From the NCBI RefSeq assembly GCF_010119935.1, contig NZ_CP048209.1:6100001-6164000 (forward strand): 64,000 nt of DNA, written 5' to 3'. The translations under genes were made by a program, and so were the position numbers. Numbering within the stretch: the stretch's first letter is position 1; the number at the start of each line of letters is the position of its first letter. The DNA is from Paenibacillus lycopersici. Lineage in GTDB: Bacteria > Bacillota > Bacilli > Paenibacillales > Paenibacillaceae. A model generated the notes under the pieces. That model ran no database searches and was not told the origin of the DNA. It saw only the letters and a list, made by a program, of their open reading frames with translations. Shown in pieces: positions 25,281-33,742 of the stretch.

Positions 25281-26960
25281 TTATGATTTGAAATTCGCCG
25301 CGTAGAGATCGTTCGCTTCCTTCGTCAGCTGCTCGCCGCCGTTATCCTTGAACCATTTCAGGAAATCGTCGTAGGCGCTGAGCGGCGCTTCGCCGATGAC
25401 GATCTTCGTGAACGTCTCGTTCCACTTGTCGATGATGCGCTGCTCCGTCGTCGCCGTCGACGGCAGCGGAAGCATGAAGATGACGTCCGGCTTGCCGGTG
25501 TAATATTGGTTAGTCGCCTCGACCAGCTTCGGATCCATATATTTCTTGACCAGATCGATGTTGCCGAACGGTCCGAACAGCGACCCGCCCTGGCCGTCCA
25601 TCGAGCCGACGCCGAGCGCGGCGGTCTCCGGCGATTTATCGTTGTCGTAAGGCTGGATCGCCACCGGAATGCCGTCCGTCAGCTTATACGATTTGCCCTC
25701 GATGCCCCAGTGCGTCAATTTGTACAGCTCCTCGTCCGTGGCGATCGTATTGAGCATGGAGAGGATTTTCTTCACTTTGTCCGGGTCGTCCTTCAGCTTC
25801 GCGGAGATGCCGACGAAATTCTGGCGTTTGCCCCAGGACCAGACGCCCGCATCGCCGTTCGGTCCCGCCGGGGATTTGGCATTCACGTACTGCACGGTCG
25901 GAATGTTCTTCTGCAGGTCGTCCGTGTTGGGCGAGCTGATTTGGTTCAAGCCGCGCGTGCCCATGACGTACGTGCCGGTGTTGTACTTGGCGCCGTATTG
26001 ATCGCCTTTGTCCGTGACGAACGCCGGATCGATATAGCCCGCGGCGTACCATTCGCGGAGTTTGGCCAGCGCGTCCTTCGTGCCCGGCAGCGTCTCTCCG
26101 CGCGCGACATTGCCGTTCGCGTCCAATTGCCATGTGTCCGGCATCGAGCCGTACGCGCCGAACAGCCACGACCAGGCGTTCCAGCCGTATTGCATGTCGG
26201 CTCCGCCGAACATGTACAGCTTCTTCACGCCCGGGCTCGTCGTGGCGGCGATCGCTTTCTCGTCCGCCTTGATCGCTTTGAAGGCGGCGTCGTATTGATC
26301 GATCGTCGCCGGCACGTCGGCAATGCCGGCGGCATCCAGAATATCCTTGCGGAACGTCATCGCGGAATCCCACGGCACGACCGTCAGATATTGCGGAATC
26401 GCGTAGTTCTTGCTCTCAACCTTGGTCAAGCCCCATAAGCCCTGGTCGACCTGATTCAAGGAATTGATGACGTCGGGCATCTGCTCTTGAAGCAGGCTTT
26501 CCGGCAGCTCTAGCAGCATGCCCGAGCTTGCGAGCGTCGCGACGTCCTTCGGGTCGGCGATGCGGATAATGTCCGGCAGGTCGTTGGAGGCGGCGAGCAG
26601 GTTGATTTTGTCCATCTTCGCATTGACGAGGTCGATCTTGACGTTGAATTTCTTCTCGATCGCCTGCTCGACGTCCGAATCCTGCTTCATGCCGTCCAAC
26701 TGGAACGAGCCGTGATACTTGATTTCATACGTCTTGTCTGCCGGCGCCGGCTCCGCCGCATTGCCCGCGTTCGTCGAGCCTGCGCCGTTCGCGGCCGCCG
26801 CGCTGCCTCCTCCGTTGTTCGCCGCCGCGCTTCCGCTGCCGTTCCCCCCATCGCCGCCGTTCGAGTTCGAATTGCCGGAGCAGCCGACCATGCCGGCCGT
26901 CATCAGGACGGCGAAACTGAGCATCAAGCCTCTTCTCGTCTTCGTCATTGCTCGATTCAT
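25281..26960 (-). CDS. Extracellular solute-binding lipoprotein (LplA type)
   Basis: 559 residues from ATG 26960 (GGGGAGGG upstream). A lipoprotein signal: basic N-terminus, hydrophobic LMLSFAVLMTAGMVG and lipobox Cys in MVGCSGN, then a Gly/Asn/Ala-rich linker to about residue 75. The remainder is a family-1-like binding fold (IEKKFNVKIDLVNAKMDKINLLAASNDLPDIIRI). Length and style match the large LplA/YtcQ proteins that feed LplB/LplC permeases for oligosaccharides. No ATPase is encoded nearby, as usual: a shared MsmX-type ATPase is expected. Confidence 0.93.
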   Translation of the reverse strand: MNRAMTKTRRGLMLSFAVLMTAGMVGCSGNSNSNGGDGGNGSGSAAANNGGGSAAAANGAGSTNAGNAAEPAPADKTYEIKYHGSFQLDGMKQDSDVEQAIEKKFNVKIDLVNAKMDKINLLAASNDLPDIIRIADPKDVATLASSGMLLELPESLLQEQMPDVINSLNQVDQGLWGLTKVESKNYAIPQYLTVVPWDSAMTFRKDILDAAGIADVPATIDQYDAAFKAIKADEKAIAATTSPGVKKLYMFGGADMQYGWNAWSWLFGAYGSMPDTWQLDANGNVARGETLPGTKDALAKLREWYAAGYIDPAFVTDKGDQYGAKYNTGTYVMGTRGLNQISSPNTDDLQKNIPTVQYVNAKSPAGPNGDAGVWSWGKRQNFVGISAKLKDDPDKVKKILSMLNTIATDEELYKLTHWGIEGKSYKLTDGIPVAIQPYDNDKSPETAALGVGSMDGQGGSLFGPFGNIDLVKKYMDPKLVEATNQYYTGKPDVIFMLPLPSTATTEQRIIDKWNETFTKIVIGEAPLSAYDDFLKWFKDNGGEQLTKEANDLYAANFKS

Positions 26961-27211
26961 TCGTGACCCTCCCCTTCGATTGATCGTTGACGCCTGAAGT
27001 GTACCATGCCTGAAATGTACCATGACGGACCGGTCGCGGATAACGGACGATTATGCATTTATGTGCTCATGGGCGCTGCCGAACGCGGATGAACGGAAAA
27101 AGCCCCCTATATTCGCTTTGCGCACTCCGCCGCCCGCCGCCTTCCGCCATCGACCACTGCCCGTATCCTCTGCTTATCGCCCAGCGCTTACCTCGCTGCC
27201 ATCGCCCGCCG

Positions 27212-28081
27212 CTAGCCTTTGAGCGAGCCGAGCGTCACCCCTTTGACGAAATACTTCTGGATGAACGGGTAGATGATCAGCGTCGGCAGCACGCCGACCA
27301 GAATGACCGTCGCCTTGACCTGCCCCGGCAGAATCCGGTTATTGGTGCTGCGAATGAAGCCGGAGAGCGAATCCATCTCGGCGTTGGCGACGTACTTCCG
27401 CAGAATGAGCGGCAGCGTGTATTTGTTCGGATCGTTGATGTACAGGTAGGCCGAGAACCAGTCGTTCCAGAACATGACGGCGAGGAACAGTCCGACCGTC
27501 GCCAGCACGGGCTTCGAGAGCGGTATGACGATCCGCAGGAAGACCGCGAAGTCGGACGCCCCGTCGATGACGGCCGCCTCGCGCAGCTCGGCCGGGATTT
27601 GCCGGAAGAAGTTGATGAGCAGAATGATGTTGAACCCGGCGATCAGCCCGGGCACCCATAGCGGAATCCAGGAATCCATAAGGTTCAGCTGCTTGACCAA
27701 GAGGTAGCTCGGAATGATGCCGCCGGAGAAGAACATCGTGAAGACGATCATCATCGTAATGAACCTGCGGAACGGATAGTGGGGCAGCGACAGCGTATAC
27801 GCGGCGCCGGCCGTCAGCAGCAGGCAGCCGACGGTGCCGACGACGGTTACGATGACGATGTTCAAGTAGCTGCGCCAGAAGACGTCGTCATGGAACAAGC
27901 CCTTGTACGTATCGAGCTGGAAGCCCCGCGGCCAGAACATGAATCCGCCTTTGCCCGCCTCGAGCGGCGAACTGAACGACAGCGAGAACGTATGCAGGAA
28001 CGGATACACCATCGTGAAGCAGAGCAGAACCATGAAGACGTAATTGAGCCAATCGAACCAGGTGGATTTGCGGCCTGCCAC
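27212..28081 (-). CDS. Carbohydrate ABC permease (LplC/YtcP type)
   Basis: 289 residues, six predicted membrane helices (FMVLLCFTMVYPFLHTFSLSF is the first). The EAA loop that contacts the ATPase is clear: ELREAAVIDGASDFAVFLRIVIPLSKP. The C-terminus KYFVKGVTLGSLKG is typical. It lies 15 nt after the LplB-type permease gene. Confidence 0.95.
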   Translation of the reverse strand: MAGRKSTWFDWLNYVFMVLLCFTMVYPFLHTFSLSFSSPLEAGKGGFMFWPRGFQLDTYKGLFHDDVFWRSYLNIVIVTVVGTVGCLLLTAGAAYTLSLPHYPFRRFITMMIVFTMFFSGGIIPSYLLVKQLNLMDSWIPLWVPGLIAGFNIILLINFFRQIPAELREAAVIDGASDFAVFLRIVIPLSKPVLATVGLFLAVMFWNDWFSAYLYINDPNKYTLPLILRKYVANAEMDSLSGFIRSTNNRILPGQVKATVILVGVLPTLIIYPFIQKYFVKGVTLGSLKG

Positions 28082-28096
28082 AGCGCCCGCCTCCTT

Positions 28097-29077
28097 CTAC
28101 CAGAGTGAATTTTCGCCGTCGCTCGTCAGGCGGATGACCCAGTTGGACAGCATGATGAGCACGAAGCCGACAACGCCCTTGAACAGTCCCATCGCCGTCG
28201 TGATGCTGTACTGCAGCTGCGAGACGCCCATGCGGACGACATACGTGTCGATGACGTCGGCGACCTTGTACACCTGCGTATTGTACAGGTTGAACAGCTG
28301 GTCGAAGTTCGCCGACATCAGCCCGCCGACCTGCAAGATGAACGTGATCCCGATGACCGGCATGATCGCCGGAACCGTGATCGACTTGATCCGCTGGAAG
28401 CGGCTTGCCCCGTCGATAAGCGCGGCCTCGTACAGCTGGGGATTCACGCCAGCGATCGCCGCCAGATAGATGATCGAGCTCCAGCCCATGCCTTTCCATA
28501 TGCCCGAGCCGATGACCAATTCGATGAAGTTCGTATTGTTCGTCAGGAAGTTGTGGGTGCGCAGGCCCATATCCTCCAGCAAGCCGTTGATAAGGCCGTC
28601 GATGGAGAACAGCAGGCTGATGAAGCCCGCCATAATCGTCCACGGAATGAAATACGGGAGATACGTCAGCGTCTGCACCGTGCGCTTGAAGATCGAATGC
28701 CGGATCTCGTTCAGCAGCAGCGCGAACAGGATCGCCGCCGGGAAGCCGAACGCCAGGTTGAGCAGGCTGATGACAAGCGTGTTCCGGATGAGCCGCAGAA
28801 AGTCCGGGTACGTGAAGAACATGTGGAAATGCTTCCACCCGACCCACGGGCTGCCCCAAATGCCTTTCCCGATGTTGTAGTCCTTGAACGCGATCACCAG
28901 CCACAGCATCGGAAAATAGCAAAAGACGAGTATCGCGATCAGGACCGGAAGCAGCAGCAGCGTGAGCTGCCAATGCTTCACGACGCCCTTCAGCCCGGCC
29001 GTCAGTCCGGACTTGCCTGTGCTGGCGCGTCTTCGCCGCTTCGCCGGTTCGGACTTCATCGGTTCCGTGAGTTCCAT
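28097..29077 (-). CDS. Carbohydrate ABC permease (LplB/YteP type)
   Basis: 326 residues from ATG 29077 (GAGGAG upstream; the frame extends to 29128). A basic cytosolic N-terminus (PAKRRRRASTGKSG) then six helices and the EAA loop YEAALIDGASRFQRIKSITVPAIMP. It heads the importer operon: LplB-type, LplC-type, binding protein, then the AraC sensor. Confidence 0.95.
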   Translation of the reverse strand: MELTEPMKSEPAKRRRRASTGKSGLTAGLKGVVKHWQLTLLLLPVLIAILVFCYFPMLWLVIAFKDYNIGKGIWGSPWVGWKHFHMFFTYPDFLRLIRNTLVISLLNLAFGFPAAILFALLLNEIRHSIFKRTVQTLTYLPYFIPWTIMAGFISLLFSIDGLINGLLEDMGLRTHNFLTNNTNFIELVIGSGIWKGMGWSSIIYLAAIAGVNPQLYEAALIDGASRFQRIKSITVPAIMPVIGITFILQVGGLMSANFDQLFNLYNTQVYKVADVIDTYVVRMGVSQLQYSITTAMGLFKGVVGFVLIMLSNWVIRLTSDGENSLW

Positions 29078-29457
29078 ATCATTCTCCTCTCTCTCTCGAC
29101 TGAACGGCTTCGACTGAACGGCGTTCATGCCTATTGGGTATTCATGGTTGAAGGAATGCGGTTAAGTGAAAACAGCCTCAGTATACCAACACCCGCATCG
29201 GAGAAGTAGTGACTTTTCCCGCATATGCAGGACCTATTATTAATGAAGGGCTTATTCGCGCCCGAATGTCCCGAATGCGCACTGCGGCTTCTCGGCGAGG
29301 GAGACGGGCGCGCTCACGGGCTGCCTCTTGCGAGCCTTGCGAACGGGTAGGACGCCGCGCAACGCAAAGACGCCCCAAGCGCGGTCGGCGACCATGCTTG
29401 GGGCGTTCTCGGTTCGGCTGTAATTGCGGCCGGGATATCATGCGGCCGCTCTCCCGT
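29078..29457. other. Gap upstream of the importer operon
   Basis: It holds the promoter area of the importer operon and the terminator at 29371-29405; no supported ORF. Confidence 0.5.
29371..29405 (-). terminator. Terminator of the phosphotransferase gene
   Basis: CGCCCCAAGC / GCTTGGGGCG (10 bp), followed on the minus strand by TCTTTGC. Confidence 0.7.
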
Positions 29458-30318
29458 TCAATCCGCTTGCTGCAAGCGTTCAAGCTCGCCCGCGATCCCC
29501 GCGATGATGCCGTCGAACCACGGCTTGCCTTGCGGGAACCAGCGCCGGCCCGCTTGCGCGAACCAGGCGAGGTGCAGAAAGTGGTAGAGCTGCAGTATGC
29601 CGGGCTCGACAAGGCCCGAAGGCTCGACGCCGAGCGAGAGGAGCAGCGCCGCGCGGTCCAGCGCGACCGGCGCGAGAATCGGCCGCTGCCAGTCGAGGAT
29701 GATGTACCCGCCCGGCGCGGCCAGCACATTGTCGGCCTTCAGGTCGGCATGAACGTAGCCGGACGGCGTGCGGAACGCCTCCCGGATCGCCGCGCTTCCG
29801 CTCCATTGCCGGAGACGGCCCAGCATGGCTTCGCCGGTCTTGACGAAGCTGCCGTCGTCGATCGACGCCTGCACATCGTCCAAGGCGGCGCCGATATACG
29901 CGGCGAAGCGCTCCTCCGTGCGGAGGTCCGCCATGGCCGGCAGCTCGCCCTCGATCGCGGCGATGCCGGCCAATAGCTCGTCGGCGATCGCGGCTGCTTC
30001 CGCCTTCCGCGGACGAAGCTCGCTCAGCCGCGGCGCCTCAATGTCCGCCATGAGCAATGCGGGCGGACGGCCCTTCACCTCGATCGCGCTCGCCTCCGCG
30101 AGCAGCGGCGAACGGGCCCGGGCATAGAACTCGGCTTCCAGCGTCGGCGGCGCCTGCACCTTATAAATATAGCTGCGCCCGTCCGCCGTACGAATCCGCT
30201 GCACGCAGGACAACGGCCATTCGTGAATGGAAGCCCGCTCCGTCACCGGACTGCCAAGGATATCGGCCAGTTCGCCGTCATCGTGAAGCGATAATTCGAA
30301 GTGCGGATGCAAATGCAT
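29458..30318 (-). CDS. Phosphotransferase family protein (aminoglycoside kinase-like fold)
   Basis: 286 residues with GGGAGGAG upstream of ATG 30318. The catalytic loop is readable as YVHADLKADNVLAAPGGYIILDWQRP: Brenner His-x-Asp with the following Asn, then the metal-binding Asp in ILDW. The N-lobe has KVQAPPTLEAEFYARARSP. It transfers phosphate from ATP to a small molecule hydroxyl; the family includes antibiotic and choline kinases, and the substrate is not assignable here. It sits between two sugar importer operons. Confidence 0.92.
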   Translation of the reverse strand: MHLHPHFELSLHDDGELADILGSPVTERASIHEWPLSCVQRIRTADGRSYIYKVQAPPTLEAEFYARARSPLLAEASAIEVKGRPPALLMADIEAPRLSELRPRKAEAAAIADELLAGIAAIEGELPAMADLRTEERFAAYIGAALDDVQASIDDGSFVKTGEAMLGRLRQWSGSAAIREAFRTPSGYVHADLKADNVLAAPGGYIILDWQRPILAPVALDRAALLLSLGVEPSGLVEPGILQLYHFLHLAWFAQAGRRWFPQGKPWFDGIIAGIAGELERLQQAD

Positions 30319-30365
30319 GTCCTTGCTCCTCCCATCTTCTGCTCGTTCTCCGGGTCACAAGACGA

Positions 30366-30396
30366 CAAGCCCGCCGGGTGCTCCCCAGCGGGCTTG
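30366..30396 (-). terminator. Terminator of the YesMN-linked importer operon
   Basis: CAAGCCCGC / GCGGGCTTG with TCGTCTTGTG after it on the minus strand, ~85 nt past the last permease stop. Confidence 0.7.
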
Positions 30397-30479
30397 CCAG
30401 CCGTGACGCTTTCCGTCACCATTATCCGTCACCCGTCGCCGCCGCGCAATCGTCGGATTGGCAGCTAGGCGGCAATCGG

Positions 30480-31313
30480 TTATTTGATGCCGGAGAACGT
30501 GATCCCCCGGATGAACGCCTTCTGCACGCCGAAGTACAGGAGGATAATCGGCACCGTGATCAAGGCGCTTGCCGCCATCATCATCTGCCATTCCGCGCCG
30601 TGCTGCGTCTTGAACGAGGAGAGGCCGAGCATCAGCGTGTACTGCGATTCATCCGACAAGTAGATGAGCGGACCTTGATAATCCGTCCAGCTGCCCATGA
30701 CTTGGAACAGCGCCACTGTCAGCAAAGCCGGCTTGCAGAGCGGCAGCATGATCTGAGAGTAGATGCGAAGCTCCGAGGCGCCGTCGATGCGTCCCGCGTC
30801 CTCCAGCTCCTTCGGAAGCCCCATGAAGAACTGCCGCAGCAGGAAGATGTAGAACGGAGCGCCGAAGAAGGCCGGCAGCCACAGCGGCACGTTCGTGCCG
30901 ACCCAGCCGAGATTCTTGAACACGATGAAGATCGGAATCATCGTAACCTGATACGGAAGCATCATGATGATCAGCGTCAAGCCGAACAGCGGCTTCGAGC
31001 CCTTCCATGGAATGCGCGCAAGGCTGTAAGCGACGATCGGGCACGAGAACAGCACGCCGGCCGTCGCGAGCGCCGTAATCGTCAGCGTGTTGCCCAGGTA
31101 GCTCCAGAACGGGAAGTAGCTGATCGCGTCCGGGAAGTTGCTCCACATGAGATGGCTCGGAATCCATTTCGGCGGCCAGAGGAACAGTTCCTCATCCGGC
31201 TTCAGCGCGGTCGAGATAATCCATAGGAACGGCGATAAGAAGAACAAGCCGAACACCACCAAGAAGATATGGGTCGCGGAGTTCTTGATTCTGCGGATTG
31301 CGTTTGGTGACAT
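30480..31313 (-). CDS. Carbohydrate ABC permease (LacG/MsmG type)
   Basis: 277 residues, six helices. EAA loop: LPKELEDAGRIDGASELRIYSQIMLPLCKP. KPDEELFLWPPKWIP after TM1 is typical for the MalG/LacG subgroup. It starts 6 nt after the LacF-type permease and is the last gene of a five-gene operon. Confidence 0.95.
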   Translation of the reverse strand: MSPNAIRRIKNSATHIFLVVFGLFFLSPFLWIISTALKPDEELFLWPPKWIPSHLMWSNFPDAISYFPFWSYLGNTLTITALATAGVLFSCPIVAYSLARIPWKGSKPLFGLTLIIMMLPYQVTMIPIFIVFKNLGWVGTNVPLWLPAFFGAPFYIFLLRQFFMGLPKELEDAGRIDGASELRIYSQIMLPLCKPALLTVALFQVMGSWTDYQGPLIYLSDESQYTLMLGLSSFKTQHGAEWQMMMAASALITVPIILLYFGVQKAFIRGITFSGIK

Positions 31314-31319
31314 CGATCG

Positions 31320-32270
31320 TCATTCCTTTCCTTGGTAGTGGACCCAGCGTTTCTGCGAGATGAAGATCAATGCCGTCAGCGCGACCACCATAAGGAACAG
31401 AATCCAAGCCATGGCGGATGCATAGCCCATCTTAAGATACAGGAACGCGTTCTGGTACAGATACATGACGTAGAACATCAGGGAATCGGCCGGAGAGCCC
31501 GTACCATTCGTCAGCGTATACGGCAGAACGAAGTTCTGCATCGTGCCGATGACGCCCATGATGAGATTGAAGAAAATAACCGGCGTCATGAGCGGCAGCG
31601 TGATATGCCGCAGCTTGCGCAACGTGCTCGCCCCGTCGATGTCCGCGGCTTCGTAGTAATCTTGCGGGATATCCTGCAGGCCCGCCAAATATATGACGAT
31701 CGCTTGCCCGACGCCCCATAGGCTCATCAGAATAAGCGACGGCTTGGACCAGCTCTCGGAACCCAGCCACGGCGGGCCTGGAATGCCGATCTGCTCCAGC
31801 CAATAGTTGACAAGTCCGAACTGCGGGTTCAGCAGCCACAGCCAAATGATCGTCGTCGCAACGGCGGGCACGAGACTCGGAATGAAGAACAGCGTCCGGT
31901 AGATGCCCTGACCTTTGATTTTCGTATTCAGCAGAAGCGCAAGTCCGACGCCGACGGCAATGTTGAGCGGCACGGAGATTAAGGTATAGTACAGCGTATT
32001 GTAGATCGCGATCTTGAACGTCGTGTCGCCCATCAGTTCCTTGTAGTTACCGAAGCCTACCCACTGTCCATGATCCAGGATGCTGTAGGTCGTAAAGCTG
32101 TAATAGATCGACATGATCAGCGGATACGCGCTGAATGTCAGAATGCCGATGATCCACGGCGAGGCGAACAACACGCCGTACAGCGCCATCTTGCGTTTGT
32201 AGCTCGAGGATTTCGTCCTGCTATTGGGAACGGCCTTCAGCGTCGGCGCTACATTCTCGTTTGCGGCCAT
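31320..32270 (-). CDS. Carbohydrate ABC permease (LacF/MsmF type)
   Basis: 316 residues from ATG 32270 (GAGAGG 10 nt upstream; an ATG at 32279 is too close to it). Six helices and the EAA loop YYEAADIDGASTLRKLRHITLPLMTP. It pairs with the LacG-type permease to form the membrane channel of a disaccharide/oligosaccharide importer. Confidence 0.95.
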   Translation of the reverse strand: MAANENVAPTLKAVPNSRTKSSSYKRKMALYGVLFASPWIIGILTFSAYPLIMSIYYSFTTYSILDHGQWVGFGNYKELMGDTTFKIAIYNTLYYTLISVPLNIAVGVGLALLLNTKIKGQGIYRTLFFIPSLVPAVATTIIWLWLLNPQFGLVNYWLEQIGIPGPPWLGSESWSKPSLILMSLWGVGQAIVIYLAGLQDIPQDYYEAADIDGASTLRKLRHITLPLMTPVIFFNLIMGVIGTMQNFVLPYTLTNGTGSPADSLMFYVMYLYQNAFLYLKMGYASAMAWILFLMVVALTALIFISQKRWVHYQGKE

Positions 32271-32292
32271 TTGAATCATTCCTCTCCGATCT

Positions 32293-32332
32293 AAAGGCGC
32301 CTCCGGCGTGCCTTACCCGCAGAGGCGCCTTT
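32293..32332 (-). terminator. Intra-operon attenuator hairpin
   Basis: AAAGGCGCCTC / GAGGCGCCTTT (11 bp) between the SBP stop and the LacF start. Partial termination here would keep SBP mRNA in excess over the permeases. Confidence 0.75.
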
Positions 32333-32338
32333 GCCGAT

Positions 32339-33742
32339 TTATTTCGTGATTTTGGCGAGCTCGTTGTCTACGTTCTTCTTAACATCGTCGAGCAGCGCTT
32401 GCGGCTCGCCTTTGCCGTTGATCGCCAAGTCCTGCACGCGGAACATTTCGTCCCACAGCTTCTGGCCGACAGGCGAAACCGGACGGAAATGCGCATTCGG
32501 CATCAGATCGAGGAATACTTTCAGGTTCGGGTTCTCATCCATCTTCAATTCGGTATTAACGCCTGGCATTGCCGTGATATCGTTGCCGGCATCCGGACGT
32601 TTCGCCCACAGGAGCGTACCGTCGTGGCCCGCGATGAATTTCAGCAGCGTCCAAGCCGCTTCTTTATGCTTCGTGCCTTTCGGCATGACGTACGAGTGAC
32701 CGCCGGACCATGTCGTCGGCTGCGTGCCTTCCGGACCCGGAATCGGCGTTACGCCCCATTCGAACGTCGGTTTCGTCTTCGCCAGATCGTTCAGGATCCA
32801 GTTGCCGTCGACGATGAAGCCGACTTTGCCCGTCCAGAACGGATTGAGACCCGTTTGGCCCATCGCGTTCGAGAAGCTCGACAGCGTGGCGATGTTATAC
32901 TTCTTCGCGTAGTCGGCCATCCATTGCAGCGCCTTGACGTTCTGCGGATCGTTTGGCGTCAGTTGGCCATTGTCCTCGAACTTGCCGTCCATCGCCCAAG
33001 CATATGCATAGATCGAGCCTTGGTTCATCCATGGCACGAAGCCGACGGTGTCGTATTTGCCGTTGCCGCCCTTCTTGAAGATCTTGTCCGCCATCGCGTC
33101 CAGCTCTTCCATCGAGGTCGGCGGCTTCTCCGGATCGAGACCAGCTTGCTTCATGAGCGTTTTATTGTAATACAATGCCCGGTCGTCCGTGCCCCACGGC
33201 AGAGCATACGTCTTATTGTCATAGTTGGCTTCCGCCCATACCGCAGGGTAGTAGTCGTCTTTGCTGATATTGTCCCGTTCGACCAGATCGGAAATATCTT
33301 CAAGCGACCCTTTGGCGGCCCAGGAGCCGACCATGAAGCGGTCCAGCTGCGCGATGTCCGGCGGATTGCCCCCGGCGATGGAGGTCAGAAGTTTGTCGGT
33401 GCCTTCCACGTATGTCATTTTTACTTTGATATTCGGGTATTTCTTCTCGAACTCATCGATGACGTACTTCTGATAGTCTTTCTTGAAGTCGCCGCCCCAG
33501 TTGACCCAGAAGTTGACCGTCTCCTGCTTGTCCCCGCTGCCGGAGTCGGCTGCCTTATCGCCGCCGGAAGCCGCTGCATCATCTTTGCCGTTGTTCGCCG
33601 CAGCGTTGGCTGGCGCGTTCGTGCCGGAGTCTGCGTTGCCGGTAGTGCCGGAGTTGCCGTTGCCGGAATTGCTGCCGCAGCCCGAGAGCACTACAATGGC
33701 CGCCAATGCCGCCACCGAAAGGCTATTGAGTTTCCATTTCAT
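32339..33742 (-). CDS. Sugar ABC transporter solute-binding lipoprotein
   Basis: 467 residues. Signal peptide and lipobox: VAALAAIVVLSGCGSN, followed by a Gly/Asn/Asp-rich linker to ~residue 65 and a MalE/family-1 binding domain (VNFWVNWGGDFKKDYQKYVIDEFEKKYPNIKVKMTYVEGTDKLLTSIAGGNPPDIAQLDRF). It captures a sugar outside the cell for the LacF/LacG permeases. Its start lies inside the 3' end of the kinase gene (20-nt overlap). Confidence 0.95.
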   Translation of the reverse strand: MKWKLNSLSVAALAAIVVLSGCGSNSGNGNSGTTGNADSGTNAPANAAANNGKDDAAASGGDKAADSGSGDKQETVNFWVNWGGDFKKDYQKYVIDEFEKKYPNIKVKMTYVEGTDKLLTSIAGGNPPDIAQLDRFMVGSWAAKGSLEDISDLVERDNISKDDYYPAVWAEANYDNKTYALPWGTDDRALYYNKTLMKQAGLDPEKPPTSMEELDAMADKIFKKGGNGKYDTVGFVPWMNQGSIYAYAWAMDGKFEDNGQLTPNDPQNVKALQWMADYAKKYNIATLSSFSNAMGQTGLNPFWTGKVGFIVDGNWILNDLAKTKPTFEWGVTPIPGPEGTQPTTWSGGHSYVMPKGTKHKEAAWTLLKFIAGHDGTLLWAKRPDAGNDITAMPGVNTELKMDENPNLKVFLDLMPNAHFRPVSPVGQKLWDEMFRVQDLAINGKGEPQALLDDVKKNVDNELAKITK

